The notes below the pieces were generated by a model. That model ran no database searches. It was given only the letters and a program-made list of their open reading frames with translations, and was not told the DNA's origin. A stretch of DNA of 32,420 nt from Anaerobranca gottschalkii DSM 13577 (GTDB lineage Bacteria > Bacillota > Proteinivoracia > Proteinivoracales > Proteinivoracaceae), in contig NZ_FOIF01000024.1 in the NCBI RefSeq assembly GCF_900111575.1, forward strand, positions 1-32,420, in the 5' to 3' direction. Position 1 is the first letter of the stretch, and every line of letters starts with the position of its first letter. Both the position numbers and the translations under genes were made by a program. Of the stretch, positions 32,351 to 32,420 are shown one piece after another.

Positions 32351-32420
32351 CTAGGCTGTTTCTTCTGTAATCCATTGTTGGGCTAATTTAATAAGTTTTG
32401 CCCACTTTGCAGGCATAGTA
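32351..32420 (-). CDS. 3' end of an unidentified gene, running off the window
   Basis: On the minus strand the last 22 codons read ...TMPAKWAKLIKLAQQWITEETA and end in TAG at 32353-32351. The amphipathic, Lys-rich helical ending looks like real coding sequence, but 22 residues are too few to assign a family. With the inverted repeat 32 bases downstream of the stop, a transposase or other mobile-element gene is a reasonable guess and no more. The 5' part is outside the window. Confidence 0.4.
   Translation of the reverse strand, partial: TMPAKWAKLIKLAQQWITEETA

Overview
The window is low-GC, densely packed bacterial DNA with strong AGGAGG-type ribosome binding sites, consensus sigma-A promoters (TTGACA-N17-TATAAT type), frequent intrinsic terminators and TTG/GTG starts. 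Together with gatCAB, Hsp33, ArsR, DUF1540 and PTS genes of Firmicute type, this points to an anaerobic low-GC Firmicute, probably of clostridial affinity. Genus cannot be settled from the sequence; I see no rRNA or tRNA gene.

Region 1 (1-6260): a small zinc-ribbon protein, the gatC-gatA-gatB amidotransferase operon, then on the minus strand a 57-aa membrane protein, hslO (Hsp33) and an HD-GYP phosphodiesterase, then a 56-aa GTG-start protein with its own terminator. Region 2 (6300-11640): a short-chain dehydrogenase; an RND efflux pump plus TetR regulator behind a textbook promoter with a TetR-type palindrome at the transcription start; a stand-alone candidate small RNA with consensus promoter and terminator; and an orphan ArsR.

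Region 3 (11646-21810) is the most coherent block: an amino-sugar and cell-wall-sugar island. nagB-nagA run left from a divergent promoter region. To the right run a BadF-type amino-sugar kinase (murK-like), an RpiR/MurR regulator, murQ, a lactose/chitobiose-family PTS (EIIB, EIIC, then EIIA after a strong hairpin), a GH4 6-phospho-glycosidase, chbG deacetylase and anmK. Chitobiose, anhydro-MurNAc and MurNAc would all converge on GlcNAc-6-P, then pass through NagA and NagB to fructose-6-P. No glucose-family MurP transporter is present, so the PTS/GH4 pair may handle a peptidoglycan disaccharide.

Region 4 (21860-27630): a small pyrophosphatase-like protein, a PAP2-type membrane protein, a dicarboxylate/amino-acid:cation symporter, and a tightly coupled trio of crtQ-like glycosyltransferase, crtO-like acyltransferase and a UV-damage endonuclease (UvdE) with a C-terminal DUF1722-like extension. 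Region 5 (27648-31575, minus): an RpiR regulator, maltose-type EIICB and the GH4 6-phospho-alpha-glucosidase GlvA, a glv operon. Region 6 (31700-32420): a DUF1540 protein, a LacI-type palindrome on a good promoter with no gene behind it, a long inverted repeat, and the 3' end of an unidentified minus-strand gene. This may be the edge of an inserted element.

Twelve start sites were placed downstream of the longest possible start because the Shine-Dalgarno spacing decides them. Five features were found by reading intergenic DNA: CDSs at 3573-3746, 6032-6202 and 31747-31905, the partial CDS at 32351-32420, and the RNA at 11127-11246.
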